Assembly (NCBI RefSeq): GCF_002262875.1
Contig: NZ_NKYE01000002.1
Location: 186,001-250,000 of the forward strand
DNA length: 64,000 nucleotides
Direction of reading: 5' to 3'
Source: Amycolatopsis antarctica
Lineage (GTDB): Bacteria > Actinomycetota > Actinomycetes > Mycobacteriales > Pseudonocardiaceae
The stretch's first letter is position 1. Each line of letters opens with the position of its first letter. A model generated the notes under the pieces. The model was not told where the DNA came from and made no database searches. It saw nothing but the letters and a program-made list of their open reading frames with translations. Position numbers and translations under genes: made by a program. Positions 19,451-27,806 of this stretch are shown piece by piece.

Positions 19451-20059
19451 CATCGGCACCGACTCGCCGATGTACAGGCCGTCCAGGTAGTAGTCCATAG
19501 TGGACAGAGCGGCATCGGCGGTGCGTTCACCGGTGATGATCGCGGCGCACTGGGAGTCGACCAGGGACCACAGCACCACGGACTCCTCGTGCGGGTCCGC
19601 GCCGGGGCGCAGTACGCCGGCGTCCCGGTCCCGGCAGAGAAGTTCGGTGAAGAAGCCGATCACCTTCGGTGCGCCCTCGGCGAGCACCGCGGCCACCGCG
19701 GGCTCGCTGAGGGCGCGAATGAAGAAGGCTACCGATACCAGCCATTCCGAACGGCTCTGCTCGGTGGTGGGCAGGACTTCGGTCAGGCAGGTGCGCAGGA
19801 CCGAGCGGACCGTCGGGGCGTGTGCCGATCGCACCAGGTCGGTGATCCGGCGTTCTCGCTCGGCGCTCTGGTGTTCCAGCGCGAACACCAGCATGTCGTC
19901 CTTGGTGTGGAAGTAGTGCTGTACGGCTCCCATCGACAGCCCTGCCTCCGCGGCGACATGGCGGAGGCTGACCGCCTCGAGGCCCTCGCGCGCGGTCAGG
20001 CTCAGCAGAGCCTCGGCGATTCGCGCGCGGCGGGTGTCGTGGTCGACGTGCTTGGGCAC
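19445..20059 (-). CDS. TetR family transcriptional regulator
   Basis: A 204-residue TetR repressor: the N-terminal HTH reads VSLRHVAAEAGLSMGAVQHYFHTKDDM, followed by an all-helical ligand-binding domain with a C-terminal part (TTEQSRSEWLVSVAFFIRAL) typical of the TetR_C_6 subgroup. The ligand is unknown. A perfect 16-bp palindrome lies 26 bp upstream of its start, between a likely -10 and the ATG, consistent with autorepression. It is divergent from the PH-domain operon, which is a candidate target. Confidence 0.92.
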   Translation of the reverse strand: MPKHVDHDTRRARIAEALLSLTAREGLEAVSLRHVAAEAGLSMGAVQHYFHTKDDMLVFALEHQSAERERRITDLVRSAHAPTVRSVLRTCLTEVLPTTEQSRSEWLVSVAFFIRALSEPAVAAVLAEGAPKVIGFFTELLCRDRDAGVLRPGADPHEESVVLWSLVDSQCAAIITGERTADAALSTMDYYLDGLYIGESVPMS

Positions 20060-20085
20060 CGGTCTCCCTTCGCTCGCTCACTGTC

Positions 20086-20101
20086 CAATGCGGCCGCATT
20101 G
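20086..20101. promoter_or_regulatory. Candidate TetR operator, 16-bp palindrome
   Basis: CAATGCGGCCGCATTG is a perfect palindrome. It lies between the tetR start (20059) and a TATACT hexamer on the minus strand (20119-20124), where a bound repressor would block tetR transcription. Confidence 0.55.
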
Positions 20102-20118
20102 CATCGGTGTCCGGCGCG

Positions 20119-20124
20119 AGTATA
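20119..20124 (-). promoter_or_regulatory. -10 element of tetR
   Basis: TATACT on the minus strand would start transcription near 20113, giving a leader of about 55 nt that includes the palindrome. No clear -35 is seen. Confidence 0.4.
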
Positions 20125-20228
20125 CGATGCGCCGCAACGCGGGAGCGTTCGTCGCGAACAGTTCGGCGGGGCGGCACCGTCCCTTCGCCGGAGCGCGGCA
20201 TCCCTCGCGGTGATGTCCGCGGTGGAAT

Positions 20229-20241
20229 GTCCATAGTGGAC
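20229..20241. repeat. GTCCANNNTGGAC palindrome upstream of PH-domain operon
   Basis: GTCCATAGTGGAC lies 50 bp before the first PH-domain gene start, in non-coding DNA, so it could be an operator as well as a member of the dispersed family. Confidence 0.5.
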
Positions 20242-20291
20242 GATTCGAGTACCGCCGGTCCGACGACCGCGGTGATTTGGGGAGGAACACA

Positions 20292-20813
20292 GTGACGTCG
20301 TCGACGACAACGCCACCGGGCACGGGAGAGGTGCGGCTGCGTCCGCCGCGGAACAAGGTGGACCCGCGGGCGGTCTCCTGGTGGCGGGTGCTGGTGCTGC
20401 TGATCTTCGGCGTGCCGGTGGTCGCGCTGGTCGTGCTGGGTCTGCTGATCGCACCGGCGCGGGTCTGGCTGCTGGTCCCGGCGGGCGCCGTCGCGCTGAT
20501 CGGGATCGTCGCACTGCTGGGTCTGCCCGCGTGGTGGTATCGGGTGCATCGCTGGGAGGTCACCGAGACCGCCGTCTACACGCGGACCGGGGCGCTCTGG
20601 CAGCAGTGGCGGGTGGCGCCCATGTCGCGCATCCAGACCGTGGACACCCAGCGCGGTCCGCTCGAGCAGGCTTTCGGCCTGGCGACGCTGATCGTCACCA
20701 CCGCCTCGGCCAAGGGTGAGGTGAAGATCGAGGGCCTCGATCACGAGGTCGCCGCCGAACTCGCGCAGCGGCTCACCGAGACCACGCAGGCCATTCCCGG
20801 TGATGCCACATGA
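20292..20813 (+). CDS. PH-domain (bPH2, YdbS-like) membrane protein
   Basis: This 173-residue protein has two adjacent membrane segments (about residues 30-78) followed by one bacterial PH domain; the stretch YRVHRWEVTETAVYTRTGAL and SRIQTVDTQRGPLEQAFGLATL is typical of YdbS. Such proteins are usually paired with a larger YdbT-type partner, as here. The start is taken at GTG 20292, 8 nt after GGGGAGG, rather than the ATG five codons upstream. The stop overlaps the next ATG. Function of the pair is not established; membrane stress or membrane-protein assembly roles have been suggested for relatives. Confidence 0.88.
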   Translation: MTSSTTTPPGTGEVRLRPPRNKVDPRAVSWWRVLVLLIFGVPVVALVVLGLLIAPARVWLLVPAGAVALIGIVALLGLPAWWYRVHRWEVTETAVYTRTGALWQQWRVAPMSRIQTVDTQRGPLEQAFGLATLIVTTASAKGEVKIEGLDHEVAAELAQRLTETTQAIPGDAT

Positions 20814-22348
20814 GCGCCGCCGAGGACGGCTGGCGGCGGCTCGACCGTCGCACGGTGGCGGTCACCGCGATCGTGATGGCCGGTGTGGCGATCGGTGCCG
20901 GGGTGCCGACCACGGTGGGCATCGCGTCGAACACCTCGCTCGGCACCGCCCTGCTGTGGGTCGTGCCCGCCGGGTTGCTGCTGATCGCCATCGGCGCGGG
21001 CTGGGACTACCTGCGCTGGTACAAGACCTGGTACCGGATCGGCGACGAACGGGCCGAACTGCGCACCGGCATCCTGGTCCGCACCCGGCGGTCACTGCAC
21101 CGCGACCGCATCCGCGCGGTTGACCTCACCGCCGATCCGATCACCCGGATCTTCGGCCTTGCCAACGTGAAGATCGGTACCGGGGAGAGCAGCGCGCCGG
21201 GCACGAGTTCCTTCGTTCTGCGGCCGGTCACCGCCGCAACCGCGGAGCAACTCCGTCGCGAACTGCTCGACCGTCCTGTCGGCGACACGGCCACCGCCGA
21301 GGGCATGCTCGCCGAACTGGACCCGGCCTGGGTGCGGTACGCGCCGACCTCGTTCCTGGCTCCGCTGCTCGGAATCGGTGCCTTCGGCGTGGTGATGAAC
21401 GTCTCGGAGTGGTTCGGCCTGCAGAAGGGCGTCATCGAGTGGGTGGCGGACCTGTTCTCCGGGCTGCCGCTGGTGGTGACCATCCTGGTGCTGATCGCGC
21501 TCGCGCTGGTCCTCGGCTCGATCGGCTCGCTGCTGTTGTTCGTCGAGATGTGGTGGCGGTTCCGGCTGGAACGGGAGTCCGGCGGCACCCTGCGGGTGCG
21601 CCGCGGCCTGCTCACCACACGATCGATCTCCTTGGAGGAGAAGCGGTTGCGCGGTCTCGAGGTGGTCGAACCACTCGGCGCGCGCATGCTCGGCGCCGCG
21701 CGCGTGGACATCATCGCCACCGGCATGGTGCAGCGCAAGGACGACGACAAGACCGACCATCGCACGGTGCTGCCGCCGGCGCCGAAGGACATCGCCGACC
21801 GCGTGGCGGCCGACGTGCTGCGCGAGGAGGTCGCACCGACGAACAGTGCCCGGCTGGCCGGGCATCCCCGGGCGGCCCGCGGCCGCCGGATCCGCTGGGC
21901 GCTCGCCGCCGTGGTGGCCGTCGTGCTGCCGCTGCTGGTGCTGGGCGTGCTGCTGACCGATGTGCTGCTGCACCTGGCGTGGATCGCCGCGCTGGTGTTG
22001 CTGCCGATCGCGATCCTGATCGCGCTCGACTCCTACCGCGCGCTCGGTCACGGGCTGACCGGCGACTACCTGGTCGCCCGCAACGGCAGCGTCCGCCGTT
22101 CCACGGTCGCGCTCCAGCGACGCGGGATCATCGGCTGGACCGCGCGGCAGTCGGTGTTCCAGCGCAGGGCCGGGCTGATCACGCTCACCGCGACCACCGC
22201 GGCGGGCACCGGCGGTTACTCGGTACACGACGTCGGCGCGAGCGAGGGGCTCGTCTTCGCCGAGGCGGCCGTCCCGGACCTGTTCGCTCCCTTCCTCGAG
22301 GGGCCGCTTCCGCGCAGGGCCGACGAGACCGTGTCCGGCGAGGTGTGA
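20810..22348 (+). CDS. Multi-PH-domain (YdbT-like) membrane protein
   Basis: The 512-residue protein carries three bPH2 units, each following a pair of membrane helices. The repeated cores are YRIGDERAELRTGILVRTRR with RDRIRAVDLTADP, then FRLERESGGTLRVRRGLL with LEEKRLRGLEVVEP, and finally DYLVARNGSVRRSTVAL with RRGIIGWTARQS. This three-fold layout matches YdbT. It overlaps the YdbS-like gene by ATGA and is followed after 3 bp by the aminotransferase gene, so all three are one operon. Confidence 0.88.
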   Translation: MSAAEDGWRRLDRRTVAVTAIVMAGVAIGAGVPTTVGIASNTSLGTALLWVVPAGLLLIAIGAGWDYLRWYKTWYRIGDERAELRTGILVRTRRSLHRDRIRAVDLTADPITRIFGLANVKIGTGESSAPGTSSFVLRPVTAATAEQLRRELLDRPVGDTATAEGMLAELDPAWVRYAPTSFLAPLLGIGAFGVVMNVSEWFGLQKGVIEWVADLFSGLPLVVTILVLIALALVLGSIGSLLLFVEMWWRFRLERESGGTLRVRRGLLTTRSISLEEKRLRGLEVVEPLGARMLGAARVDIIATGMVQRKDDDKTDHRTVLPPAPKDIADRVAADVLREEVAPTNSARLAGHPRAARGRRIRWALAAVVAVVLPLLVLGVLLTDVLLHLAWIAALVLLPIAILIALDSYRALGHGLTGDYLVARNGSVRRSTVALQRRGIIGWTARQSVFQRRAGLITLTATTAAGTGGYSVHDVGASEGLVFAEAAVPDLFAPFLEGPLPRRADETVSGEV

Positions 22349-22351
22349 GGC

Positions 22352-23383
22352 ATGCGCTCCGCCTTCGGTGCGTCGTTCGACGTGCCCGCCGGGTACCTGA
22401 ACACGCCCAGCATCGGCATCCCCCCGGAGCGGGCCGGCGAGGCGGTGAGTGCGGCCGTGCGGCGGTGGCGGTGCGGCGGGGACGACCCGGTGGACTTCGA
22501 CGAGCCGGTTGCGGCCTCCCGGGCCGGATTCGCCCGGCTGGTCGGGGTCGACGCCGAACGGGTCGCCCTCGGCAGCACCGTCTCGCAACTGGTCGCACTG
22601 GTCGCCGCCGGAGTGCCGGAGGGGGGACGCGTTCTGTTGGCGGAGGGCGACTTCACCAGCGTCGGCTTCCCCTTCGCCGTACGGGCGCGCGCTTCGGGCG
22701 GCACCGTGACCGAGGTGCCCCTCGGCGAACTGGTGTCCAGTGTGGACGGACATGATGTGGTCGCGGTGAGCGTCGTGCAGTCCGCCGACGGCCGGATGGT
22801 GCACCTGCCTGCGCTGCGCGCCGCCTGTGCCGCCACCGGGGCGCGGGTACTGCTCGACGTCACCCAGGCGGCGGGCTGGCTGCCACTGCGGCTGGACTGG
22901 GCGGACTGGGTGGTCTGCGCCGGGTACAAGTGGCTGATGGCGCCCCGGGGCGCGGCCTGGCTGGCCGTGCGCCCGGAGGCGATGGAGCGCACGGTTCCGG
23001 TCGCCGCCAACTGGTACGCCGGTACGGACCCGTGGCGCACCACCTACGGCCTGCCGCTGCGCCTCGCCGCCGGCGCCCGCGGGCTGGACCTGTCGCCGGT
23101 CTGGCACGCTCACCTCGGTGCGGCCGCCACGCTGGAGTACCTCGCCGGCCTGGATCCGGCGGCGGTGCGGGAGCACTGCACGGGACTGGCGGACCTGTTC
23201 CTGGAGCGGCTCGGCCAGGCCGCGCGCGGAAGCGCGATCGTGTCGCTGACGGTGGACGGCGCCGCGGAGCGTCTCGCCGCCGCCGGAGTGCGCGCCGGTG
23301 TCCGCGCGGGGCGGGCCCGGGTCGGATTCCACCTGTACAACACGGTCGACGACGTCGAACTGGCCGCCAGGGCCCTGTCCTAG
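22352..23383 (+). CDS. Class V aminotransferase-like PLP enzyme
   Basis: A 343-residue fold-type I PLP enzyme of the class V aminotransferase/cysteine desulfurase group. The PLP lysine is in CAGYKWLMAPRG (about residue 196), the Asp that holds the pyridine ring is in VLLDVTQAAGW, and ALGSTVSQLVALV forms the phosphate-binding part. It starts 3 bp after the PH-domain gene. The substrate is not predictable; close relatives are annotated as isopenicillin-N-epimerase-like or generic aminotransferases. The N terminus is short and begins directly with FDVPAGYLNTPSIG, a family-typical opening. Confidence 0.9.
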   Translation: MRSAFGASFDVPAGYLNTPSIGIPPERAGEAVSAAVRRWRCGGDDPVDFDEPVAASRAGFARLVGVDAERVALGSTVSQLVALVAAGVPEGGRVLLAEGDFTSVGFPFAVRARASGGTVTEVPLGELVSSVDGHDVVAVSVVQSADGRMVHLPALRAACAATGARVLLDVTQAAGWLPLRLDWADWVVCAGYKWLMAPRGAAWLAVRPEAMERTVPVAANWYAGTDPWRTTYGLPLRLAAGARGLDLSPVWHAHLGAAATLEYLAGLDPAAVREHCTGLADLFLERLGQAARGSAIVSLTVDGAAERLAAAGVRAGVRAGRARVGFHLYNTVDDVELAARALS

Positions 23384-23475
23384 AGACAGACTCCGGACCC
23401 GGACCGGCCGATCGCCCTGTGTCAGCGTGGACGACCGGTTTGCCCGCTCGGATGAACTCCGGCCCGCTCGTGAAC

Positions 23476-23481
23476 TACGGT
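23476..23481 (+). promoter_or_regulatory. -10 element, leaderless start
   Basis: TACGGT ends 8 nt before GTG 23490 and there is no ribosome site. Confidence 0.35.
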
Positions 23482-23489
23482 ATGTGCTC

Positions 23490-24203
23490 GTGGTTGGTCC
23501 GCATTTCTCTCCAGGCGCCGGTGACACCTCCGCCGGCGGTATGCCCGTGCGCGGTGCCGCCGCCGGTGACACGGCGCCCATCCGGCGGGTCGCCGACGGC
23601 AGTGGCGGCAACAACGGCGGTGACCGCGGCAACGGCTCCCGGTACGCGACGCTGTTCAAGGGCGCGGGCCTGCTCGCGGTGGCGGTGGTCTCCGGTCTGG
23701 TCTGGTGGCTGGTCCGGCACGAGCCCGCCGGCCCAGAGCCGGCGGCCGGCCCGGACCAGGGCACCACCGCGGCGTTCCAGTACTCCTCCGTCGCCGATCC
23801 GGTGCGCTCCACCGACTGCGTGGCCGGTTCCTACGGGGAGATCCAGGACTGGTTCCGCGACCACCCCTGCCAGTCGCTGTCCCGCGGTCTCTACGTCACC
23901 GAGGTCGAGGGCAAGCGGGCACTGGTGTCGGTCGCCCTCGTCACCATGCCCGACGCGCGACTCGCCCAGCAGTTCAAGGCGATCACCGACACCGACAACA
24001 CGGGCAACGTCGCGGATCTCGTCCGGGACGGCTCCGCGAAGATCCCGGGGGCACCGCGGGTGGCGACCGGCGAGTACCAGTCGAGGGTCAGCGAGGCCAC
24101 CGTGACGATCGTCGAGACGAACTTCTTCGACGGCGTGCAGGACGCGGCCCTGCTGCCGCGCATCGCCGCCGATGCGCTGCTGCTGGGTGACCAGCTTCGC
24201 TGA
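23490..24203 (+). CDS. Single-pass membrane protein of unknown function
   Basis: I do not recognise this 237-residue protein beyond its layout: a Gly-rich cytoplasmic N terminus, one membrane helix (KGAGLLAVAVVSGLVWWLV) and an external domain of about 160 residues with two cysteines (TDCVAGSYGEI and HPCQSL) that could form a disulfide. It resembles small mycobacterial membrane proteins found next to the rimP block. The start is uncertain: GTG 23490 fits a TACGGT leaderless promoter, while ATG 23541 is the first ATG and has no ribosome site. It converges with the DUF4439 gene. Confidence 0.65.
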   Translation: MVGPHFSPGAGDTSAGGMPVRGAAAGDTAPIRRVADGSGGNNGGDRGNGSRYATLFKGAGLLAVAVVSGLVWWLVRHEPAGPEPAAGPDQGTTAAFQYSSVADPVRSTDCVAGSYGEIQDWFRDHPCQSLSRGLYVTEVEGKRALVSVALVTMPDARLAQQFKAITDTDNTGNVADLVRDGSAKIPGAPRVATGEYQSRVSEATVTIVETNFFDGVQDAALLPRIAADALLLGDQLR

Positions 24204-24222
24204 GCGGGAGGACTCCGGCGGC

Positions 24223-25215
24223 TCAGACCGCCGTCCGGCCCGGCAGCGCGATCGCCGCGGGGGTGAGCCCGGCCTCGCCCCGCCACGCCGTCCCGCGGGA
24301 GGCGGAACCCATCAGCGCCCGCATCGCGACGGTGCGCAGTTCGCCGTCGTCGGTGCCGTCGAGCACTCCCCGCCACGCGGTCGCGGCGTCCGTCTCGGCG
24401 GTCGCCACCACGGCGGCCGCCGTCTGCTCGTCGGTGACCGGCTTCGGCGGGAGGTAGGCGGCCTCCGGGGCCACCGGCGTCGCACCGGCCCCGTTCAATA
24501 TGCGTTCGAGTGCGTCGCGGCGGTCCCGGTGCTCACTCGCGCCGTCCGCGACACCCGCGGTGTAGTCGCCCGGCAGGAACGCGCTCACCAGCCCGTACAC
24601 CCACACCGCGGCGTGCTCGGCCGTCAGTGCCCGCTGCAGGGCGTCGGCCGTCTCCGGGGGCAGCGTCCCGGACGGCACCGGCGCCGCGGCCGGGTCGACC
24701 CCCGGATCGCTGCCACCACCGAGTTCGTCGGAGAGCTGCTGGGCCGCGGCGCAACCCGCGGCGACGGAGGCGAGCAGGGAGGCGCGGTGCCGGGGCTGGG
24801 CCGGGACGAGCGCGGCGGCCTGCGCACGTGCGGTGTCCAGCCGGGATCCGAGACCGGCGAGATCGGCGGAGGCCGGTGCGGTGCGCGCGGGCGATTCGGC
24901 GGCGGGCCGGTTCTCCCGGTCGATCTCGGCCTGCAGCGCGTCGGCGTGGGCGGAGCGGACCTCGGCCACCTGCCTGGCGAGCGCGGCGGACTGCGCCGCG
25001 CCGGTGCCCGCGATGGCCGCGGCCGACTCCGCGTCGGCCCGGGCCTGGTCGCGCAGCGGGACCAGATCGTCCGGCCCCTCGGCGTAGCCGGGACCGCAGG
25101 CCGCGGCCAGTGGCACCGCCACGGCGGCCAAGGCGACGCAACGCAGCACGTCACGGCGGGTGCGCGGGCGGACCCGATCCGCTCGCACGGCCAGGGCATC
25201 GTGACGGTCGCTCAT
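24223..25215 (-). CDS. DUF4439 ferritin-like Tat lipoprotein
   Basis: The 330-residue protein has a Tat-type signal with TRRDVLR and a lipobox ending LAAAC, so it should be lipid-anchored outside. The N-terminal half is a long alanine-rich helical region, and the C-terminal part starting TADALQRALTAEHAAVWVYGL is the ferritin-like DUF4439 domain. A homologous gene next to rimP is part of the conserved actinobacterial order (Rv2844 region in M. tuberculosis). The start is the ATG at 25215; CAGGAT lies 8 nt upstream as a possible leaderless -10. Its function is unknown. Confidence 0.85.
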   Translation of the reverse strand: MSDRHDALAVRADRVRPRTRRDVLRCVALAAVAVPLAAACGPGYAEGPDDLVPLRDQARADAESAAAIAGTGAAQSAALARQVAEVRSAHADALQAEIDRENRPAAESPARTAPASADLAGLGSRLDTARAQAAALVPAQPRHRASLLASVAAGCAAAQQLSDELGGGSDPGVDPAAAPVPSGTLPPETADALQRALTAEHAAVWVYGLVSAFLPGDYTAGVADGASEHRDRRDALERILNGAGATPVAPEAAYLPPKPVTDEQTAAAVVATAETDAATAWRGVLDGTDDGELRTVAMRALMGSASRGTAWRGEAGLTPAAIALPGRTAV

Positions 25216-25331
25216 GTGGCGCCATCCTGCCAGGCCTCGTCCGGACGCCAGGGGTCCGACCACCGGCGGGCACCCGCGCGGAGGAGATAGGCTGGTCCAT
25301 CACTGACCGCAGCTGAATAGGGAGCGCCACG

Positions 25332-25886
25332 TTGGCAGCAGAACTCGCCGGAAGGCTCGAGCCGATCGTGGCGGAAGCCGTCGATGGCGCGGGTTTCGAC
25401 CTCGACGCGCTCGAGGTCCAGCAGGCGGGCCGGCGCAAGCTGGTCAAGGTGGTGGTGGACTCCGACGAGGGCGTCGGCCTGGACGAGGTCGCCGGCGTCA
25501 GCCGTGCGGTCGCGGCCGTGCTCGACGAGAACGAGCACCTGCTGGAGGGGGCCTACACCCTGGAGGTCACCTCGCCCGGCGTCGAGCGTCCGCTGACGCA
25601 GCCGCGGCACTGGCGGCGGGCCCGGTACCGGCTGGTGCGGGTGACCCCGGTCGAGGGTGCGCCGTTCGCCGGCCGGGTCGGGGACGCGGGGGAGAGCTCC
25701 GTGCGGCTGCTCGTCTCCGGAGAACTGCGCGACCTCGCCTACGCCGACTGCGCCTCGGCGGTCATCGAGGTCGAGTTCAAGCAGCCGCCCGCTGCGGACC
25801 TCGCGTTGCTCGGCCACGATGAGCCGGGCACGACCGATACGACTGACGACACAACTCAAGAGGAACCGAAGGAGGAGTCGAGGTGA
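25332..25886 (+). CDS. rimP: Ribosome maturation factor RimP
   Basis: RimP assists maturation of the 30S subunit. The 184-residue protein shows the characteristic N-terminal domain ([23 protein letters not shown]), the hallmark [26 protein letters not shown] region, and a C-terminal SH3-like domain, plus an acidic tail. Translation starts at TTG 25332 with GGGAG upstream. A TAGGCT hexamer at 25288-25293 is a plausible -10. The stop overlaps the nusA start as GTGA, so the two are coupled. Confidence 0.96.
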   Translation: MAAELAGRLEPIVAEAVDGAGFDLDALEVQQAGRRKLVKVVVDSDEGVGLDEVAGVSRAVAAVLDENEHLLEGAYTLEVTSPGVERPLTQPRHWRRARYRLVRVTPVEGAPFAGRVGDAGESSVRLLVSGELRDLAYADCASAVIEVEFKQPPAADLALLGHDEPGTTDTTDDTTQEEPKEESR

Positions 25887-26956
25887 ACGTCGACATCGCC
25901 GCGCTTCGTGCGATCGAGCGAGACAAGGACATCCCCTTCGAGACGGTGATCGACGCGATCGAGACCGCGTTGCTGACCGCGTACAAGCACACCGAGGGGC
26001 ACCAGCCGCGCGCGCGGATCGACATCGATCGCAAGAACGGCTACGTGCGCGTCCTGGCCCACACCCTGGGCGAAGACGGCGAGATCGACGAGGAGTGGGA
26101 CGACACCCCGGAGGGGTTCGGCCGGATCGCGGCCACCACCGCTCGTCAGGTCATCCTGCAGCGACTGCGCGACGCCGAGCACGAGAAGACCTACGGCGAG
26201 TTCTCCGCCAAGGAGGGCGAGATCATCGCCGGGGTCATCCAGCGCGACGCCAGGGCCAACGCCCGCGGCATGGTGATGGTGCAGGTCGGTGACACCGAGG
26301 GCGTGCTGCCCTCGGCCGAGCAGGTGCCCGGCGAGTCGTACCAGCACGGCAGCCGGATCAAGGCCTACGTGGTGGGCGTCTCGCGGGGCAACCGGGGGCC
26401 GCAGATCACGCTGTCCCGCACGCACCCGAACCTGGTGCGCCGCCTGTTCGCGCTCGAGGTGCCGGAGATCGCCGACGGCACGGTGGAGATCGCCGCCGTC
26501 GCCCGCGAGGCCGGCCACCGGTCGAAGATCGCGGTGCGCTCGACTGTGCAGGGCGTCAACGCGAAAGGTGCCTGTATCGGACCGGTCGGGGCCAGGGTGC
26601 GCAACGTGATGAGCGAACTCGCCGGCGAGAAGATCGACATCATCGATCACTCGGAGGATCCGGCCCGATTCGTCGGCAACGCGCTCTCGCCCGCCAAGGT
26701 CGTGTCGGTGCGTGTGGTCGACGAGCGGGCGAAGACCGCCCGGGTCGTCGTGCCGGACTTCCAGCTCTCCCTCGCCATCGGCAAGGAGGGCCAGAACGCC
26801 CGGCTCGCCGCCCGTCTGACCGGCTGGCGCATCGACATCCGCAGCGATGCTGCTGCCGCGGAGTCCGAGGTCGCCGACCCGGAGGACCCCGTTCCCGGAG
26901 CGGCCGAGACGGCGGAGCCCGCCGCGAGCGAGACCCAGGGCGCGGTCGCGGACTGA
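25883..26956 (+). CDS. nusA: Transcription termination/antitermination protein NusA
   Basis: NusA binds RNA polymerase and nascent RNA. The 357-residue protein has the RNAP-binding N-terminal domain ([25 protein letters not shown]), an S1 domain ([19 protein letters not shown]), and two KH domains ([12 protein letters not shown] and [19 protein letters not shown]). It lacks the C-terminal acidic repeats of the E. coli protein, as is usual in Actinobacteria, and ends in an acidic Ala/Glu tail. It starts at GTG inside the rimP stop. Confidence 0.97.
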   Translation: MNVDIAALRAIERDKDIPFETVIDAIETALLTAYKHTEGHQPRARIDIDRKNGYVRVLAHTLGEDGEIDEEWDDTPEGFGRIAATTARQVILQRLRDAEHEKTYGEFSAKEGEIIAGVIQRDARANARGMVMVQVGDTEGVLPSAEQVPGESYQHGSRIKAYVVGVSRGNRGPQITLSRTHPNLVRRLFALEVPEIADGTVEIAAVAREAGHRSKIAVRSTVQGVNAKGACIGPVGARVRNVMSELAGEKIDIIDHSEDPARFVGNALSPAKVVSVRVVDERAKTARVVVPDFQLSLAIGKEGQNARLAARLTGWRIDIRSDAAAAESEVADPEDPVPGAAETAEPAASETQGAVAD

Positions 26957-27330
26957 TCCCTCGTGTGCCGGGCCGCCATCGGTGGCCCGGCACGCCACGC
27001 GCTGTCCTGACCGGCCGGACCCCGGTGCGCCGCCGGGTGCGCGGAATGCTCCGGGCACGCGATGCGTTGACCGCTACCCACCGCTCGGGCGACCGGCCGC
27101 GCCGGCCCGTCCACTCAGCCTCGGCTCGGACCCCGGTGTGTCGCGTGGTGGTGGAGACGTTGGGTGGGGTTGTCGCACGGAGTGTGTCGCCTGAGGGCGG
27201 TGGTGGGAGACGTTGGGTGGGGTTGTCGCACGGAGTGTGTCGCCTGAGGGCGGTGGTGGGAGACGCTGGGTGGGGTTGTCGCACGGAGTGTGTCGCCTGA
27301 GGGCGGTGGTGGGAGACGGGTGGGATAGAC
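26957..27330. other. nusA-ylxR intergenic region (374 bp) with tandem array
   Basis: The stretch contains no gene. About 155 bp after nusA it begins to be filled by the 53-bp tandem array described next. Open frames on both strands are repeats of the array and shift frame from copy to copy. Confidence 0.6.
27154..27325 (+). repeat. 53-bp tandem repeat, three full copies and a partial fourth
   Basis: GAGACG recurs at 27154, 27207, 27260 and 27313, an exact 53-bp period. Copies one to three are nearly identical; a T-to-C change (GACGTTGGG to GACGCTGGG) marks the third. Each unit is G/T-rich and contains a small stem with arms CGCC and GGCG around TGAG. Because 53 is not a multiple of three, the array cannot encode a regular protein repeat. 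Confidence 0.92.
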
Positions 27331-27720
27331 TTGGTGGTGGTTCAACGACCGCGGCAGGCGAGCGGGCACGAGGAGCGCCGGGATGGCCCGGTGCGAACGT
27401 GTGTCGGATGCCGGCGGCGGGCGGTGGCCGGTGAGTTGCTGCGAGTGGTCGCGGTGAACGGGCACCTGGTCGTCGACGTGCGTCGGCGGCTTCCGGGCCG
27501 CGGGGCATGGTTGCACCCGGTTCCGGAGTGTCTGGTCAAGGCCGAGCGGCGGCGAGCGTTTCCCAGGGCTTTACGGGTTCCCGGGGTGCTCGGCGTCGAC
27601 GCACTCGGCGAGGTGCGGCAGTACCTGGAGCATCACCTGGAGCGGCTCACGGAACACAGTCAGGATGCGGGAGCTGCCCGGATCCAGTCGGAATCAAGGA
27701 AGCAGGTCGACCCGTCATGA
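27331..27720 (+). CDS. ylxR: YlxR family RNA-binding protein (DUF448)
   Basis: The 129-residue protein carries the family hallmark VRTCVGCRRR and GRGAWLHPVPECLVKAERRRAFPRALR, split here for brevity. YlxR (RnpM) binds RNA and has been linked to RNase P and tRNA or rRNA processing; it sits between nusA and infB in most bacteria. The first possible start is TTG 27331 with GGTGGGA upstream, GTG 27334 being equally possible. The C-terminal extension after residue 90 is acidic and variable. Confidence 0.92.
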   Translation: MVVVQRPRQASGHEERRDGPVRTCVGCRRRAVAGELLRVVAVNGHLVVDVRRRLPGRGAWLHPVPECLVKAERRRAFPRALRVPGVLGVDALGEVRQYLEHHLERLTEHSQDAGAARIQSESRKQVDPS

Positions 27721-27806
27721 GTCAGCCGTGAAGCTGAAGCCATGAACGCGCGACAATAGGACGAGGTCTGCGGGTCTGCCGCCGGCCTCCCCAGAGTAGG
27801 AGTGCT

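Noticed and set aside
24200..24236. CTGAGC/GCTCAG pair between the convergent genes at 24.2 kb as a terminator
   Set aside because: Arms of only six bases around 25 nt make a weak stem; I could not separate it from chance.
27154..27325. Tandem array as a CRISPR
   Set aside because: The copies are directly adjacent with no spacers, the unit is 53 bp, and no cas gene is nearby.
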